In this document: piece after piece, positions 63,519 to 64,000 of the stretch
Position numbering within the stretch: the first letter of the stretch is position 1
Layout of the letters: every line of letters starts with the position of its first letter
DNA from: Streptomyces sp. 1222.5
GTDB lineage: Bacteria > Actinomycetota > Actinomycetes > Streptomycetales > Streptomycetaceae
Reading direction: 5' to 3'
Length of the DNA stretch: 64,000 nt
Assembly: GCF_900105245.1 (NCBI RefSeq)
Contig: NZ_FNSZ01000001.1
Coordinates: forward strand, 3,348,001-3,412,000
Position numbers and translations under genes: made by a program
Notes under the pieces: generated by a model
Databases searched by the model: none
Told to the model about the DNA's origin: nothing
The model's input: the letters and a program-made list of their open reading frames with translations, nothing else

Positions 63519-64000
63519 CTACCTGGCTTCTCGGGTGGCGAGCTGGTCCGCGGAGTGGGCGACTCCGAAGGCCTGCGGGATGGGCTGGCTCGCCATGTAG
63601 AGGCGGTCGGCGGTACGGCGGGGCAGCGGGAAGTACTGGAAGGTGCCGTACACCCGGCCGTCCGGGGTCATGGGCTGCGCGTCGAAGCGGGCCACGGTCG
63701 CCAGCCGGTACGGCTCCCCGCCGTGGCTGTCCAGCAGCGCGATCTCGGTGATGCGGCGGACGCCGTCGGCGAACCGGGTCAGCTGGACGAGGACGTCGAC
63801 CGCGCTGTTGATCTGGTCGTGCAGCGCCACGAAGGGCACCTCGACGTCCGACATGGAGGCGAGGGTCTGCAACCGGGTGAGGGCGTCCTCGGCGCTGTTG
63901 GCGTGCACGGTGGCGAGGGAGCCGTCGTGGCCCGTGGACATGGCCTGAAGCATGTCGAGGGACTCGCCCCCGCGGACCTCGCCGACGACGATGCGGTCGG
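63519..64000 (-). CDS. tadA: Tad pilus assembly ATPase TadA/CpaF (5' part beyond window)
   Basis: The last 160 codons are present. The visible part begins with the Walker B region DRIVVGEVRGGESLDMLQAM, then STGHDGSLATVHANSAEDAL (His box), MSDVEVPFVALHDQINSAVD, VDVLVQLTRFADGVRRITEI and a C-terminal domain. Hexameric secretion ATPase that powers Flp pilus assembly. The gene enters from the right edge, so start and Walker A are not seen. Confidence 0.93.
   Translation of the reverse strand, partial: DRIVVGEVRGGESLDMLQAMSTGHDGSLATVHANSAEDALTRLQTLASMSDVEVPFVALHDQINSAVDVLVQLTRFADGVRRITEIALLDSHGGEPYRLATVARFDAQPMTPDGRVYGTFQYFPLPRRTADRLYMASQPIPQAFGVAHSADQLATREAR

Overview
The window looks like the chromosomal core of a Streptomyces species or a very close relative. 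Base composition is very GC-rich and coding frames carry G or C at almost every third position. GTG starts are common. The gene families fit: WhiB-like protein, SpoIIE-type phosphatases fused to anti-sigma-like ATPases, DUF1707, DUF4245, DUF6542, polyphosphate glucokinase, actinobacterial-type succinate dehydrogenase and an actinobacterial tad pilus locus. From memory only, the order glpX / whiB-like / fumarases / PBP / oxyR-ahpCD resembles the SCO50xx-SCO51xx part of S. coelicolor. I saw no insertion sequence, integrase, prophage, CRISPR array, tRNA or rRNA gene.

Layout. 1-4196: typA (cut by the left edge) and a peptide-binding lipoprotein, both on the minus strand. 4511-8371: a small coiled-coil protein and the sdh operon (membrane, flavoprotein and iron-sulfur subunits). 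8352-10752: a minus-strand operon of a membrane hydrolase-like protein, a phosphotransferase-fold protein and a small membrane protein. 10833-12763: a membrane-anchored coiled-coil protein followed by a 151-bp tandem repeat. 12821-16888: two partner-switching regulators, a Nudix hydrolase and a SPOR-like protein. 17334-21091: GntR, serpin, MarR and a secreted beta-propeller protein. 21282-26819: ychF, a DUF6542 protein, ppgK, ispH and xseAB. 26951-35378: nitroreductase, glpX, a WhiB-like regulator, class I and class II fumarases and a DUF402 protein. 35495-41660: a second SpoIIE-type phosphatase, a bifunctional penicillin-binding protein, and an SPFH/ribbon-helix-helix pair. 41808-45357: a PadR-controlled ABC exporter. 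45447-47625: oxyR divergent from ahpCD. 47660-52728: an AI-2E-type permease, a secreted lytic transglycosylase, phoH and uppS. 52729-53498: a 770-bp gap. 53499-57235: small enzymes and DUF proteins. 57210-64000: tad/Flp pilus genes with an embedded two-component system, cut by the right edge.

Working together. Central carbon metabolism is strongly represented: succinate dehydrogenase, both fumarase classes, class II fructose-bisphosphatase and polyphosphate glucokinase. So is envelope building: uppS, a class A PBP, a lytic transglycosylase and ispH for isoprenoids. OxyR/AhpCD gives peroxide defence next to several iron-sulfur enzymes (SdhB, IspH, class I fumarase, WhiB-like). Many operons are translationally coupled by 4-bp start/stop overlaps, and convergent genes are often separated by long perfect hairpins.

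The most interesting signals are non-coding. They are: a 15-codon reading frame with a strong ribosome binding site upstream of phoH; a multi-hairpin leader with a three-way-junction shape before the transglycosylase gene; and an unassigned minus-strand transcript candidate ending in a hairpin plus T6 upstream of uppS. Several operators and repeats are also worth testing.
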